A stretch of DNA of 5,792 bases, taken from Candidatus Margulisiibacteriota bacterium. GTDB taxonomy: Bacteria > Margulisbacteria > WOR-1 > XYC2-FULL-46-14 > JAHJBW01. Positions 5,715 through 5,792 of the stretch are shown one piece after another. The stretch lies in NCBI GenBank assembly GCA_018813405.1, contig JAHJBW010000096.1:1-5792 (forward strand), in the 5' to 3' direction. Made by a program: the position numbers and the translations under genes. The notes under the pieces are model-generated. The model was not told the origin of the DNA. It searched no databases and saw nothing but the letters and a program-made list of their open reading frames with translations. Each line of letters opens with the position of its first letter. Positions within the stretch are counted from its first letter, which is position 1.

Positions 5715-5792
5715 ATGAAAATCCTTCTCATCGGCTCCGGGGGAAGAGAACACGCACTAGCATGGAAGCTAGCGCAAAGCCCCAAAGTTAGC
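5715..5792 (+). CDS. purD: Phosphoribosylamine-glycine ligase, N-terminal part (runs off window)
   Basis: PurD (GARS) joins glycine to 5-phosphoribosylamine with ATP, the second step of de novo purine synthesis. The visible 26 residues, beginning MKILLIGSGGREHALAWKL and continuing AQSPKVS, match the family N-terminus closely: a beta strand, the glycine-rich GSGGREH turn and the first helix. The rest (about 400 residues) lies beyond the window. A strong Shine-Dalgarno overlapping the ATPase stop makes this the likely functional copy, expressed from the ATPase promoter or from upstream read-through. Its codons differ from the stump at 4416 mostly at silent positions. Confidence 0.94.
   Translation, partial: MKILLIGSGGREHALAWKLAQSPKVS

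Noticed and set aside
4416..5753. Direct target-site duplication from an IS or transposon at purD
   Set aside because: The two copies differ at 5 of 39 bases, begin exactly at the ATG and are longer than usual duplications. No terminal inverted repeats are evident at the block ends and no transposase is present.
1..5792. CRISPR array, tRNA or rRNA genes
   Set aside because: No regularly spaced repeats, cloverleaf-like segments or rRNA motifs were recognised on either strand.

Overview
The window reads as a bacterial chromosome segment from an uncultured or deep-branching lineage. Housekeeping genes are all on the + strand, tightly spaced, and mostly GC-rich with good Shine-Dalgarno sites. 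I cannot name the phylum with confidence. The gene set (EF-P, BCCP, RecJ, PurD) is bacterial. The divergent EF-P loop, the accB-recJ pairing and a DUF4143 ATPase are features I associate with candidate-phylum genomes, but that is inference.

Bases 1-2672 look like one operon. It holds the 3' part of efp (elongation factor P, N-terminus cut by the window edge), accB (biotin carboxyl carrier protein) and a full-length recJ (single-strand exonuclease), with gaps of only 11 and 5 nt. The expected accC does not follow accB. The AccB linker carries an imperfect palindrome that looks like a small repeat element domesticated in frame.

Bases 2673-4339 hold a radical SAM enzyme with a SPASM-like C-terminal cysteine set. 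It overlaps the start of a Gfo/Idh/MocA-type oxidoreductase that has decayed: the N-terminal Rossmann motif is present, most of the middle is deleted, and the C-terminal half is split between two frames. The pair was probably an enzyme couple for sugar or cofactor modification that is now being lost.

Bases 4340-5792 are the most unusual part. A short GC-rich stretch with a 10-bp direct repeat leads to a promoter-like extended -10, and then to the first 16 codons of purD, which end at a stop. Next comes an AT-rich AAA+ ATPase gene of the AAA_14/DUF4143 type with its own consensus-like promoter and an apparently leaderless GTG start. Immediately after it, purD starts again from codon 1 with a strong ribosome-binding site and runs off the window. 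The two purD starts match at 34 of 39 bases, and four of the five differences are silent. This is therefore not a simple target-site duplication. It looks like import of an ATPase-purD block, or of an element carrying a replacement purD 5' end, at the start of a resident purD. The result places an essential purine gene behind an ATPase of the sort often found in patchily distributed loci.
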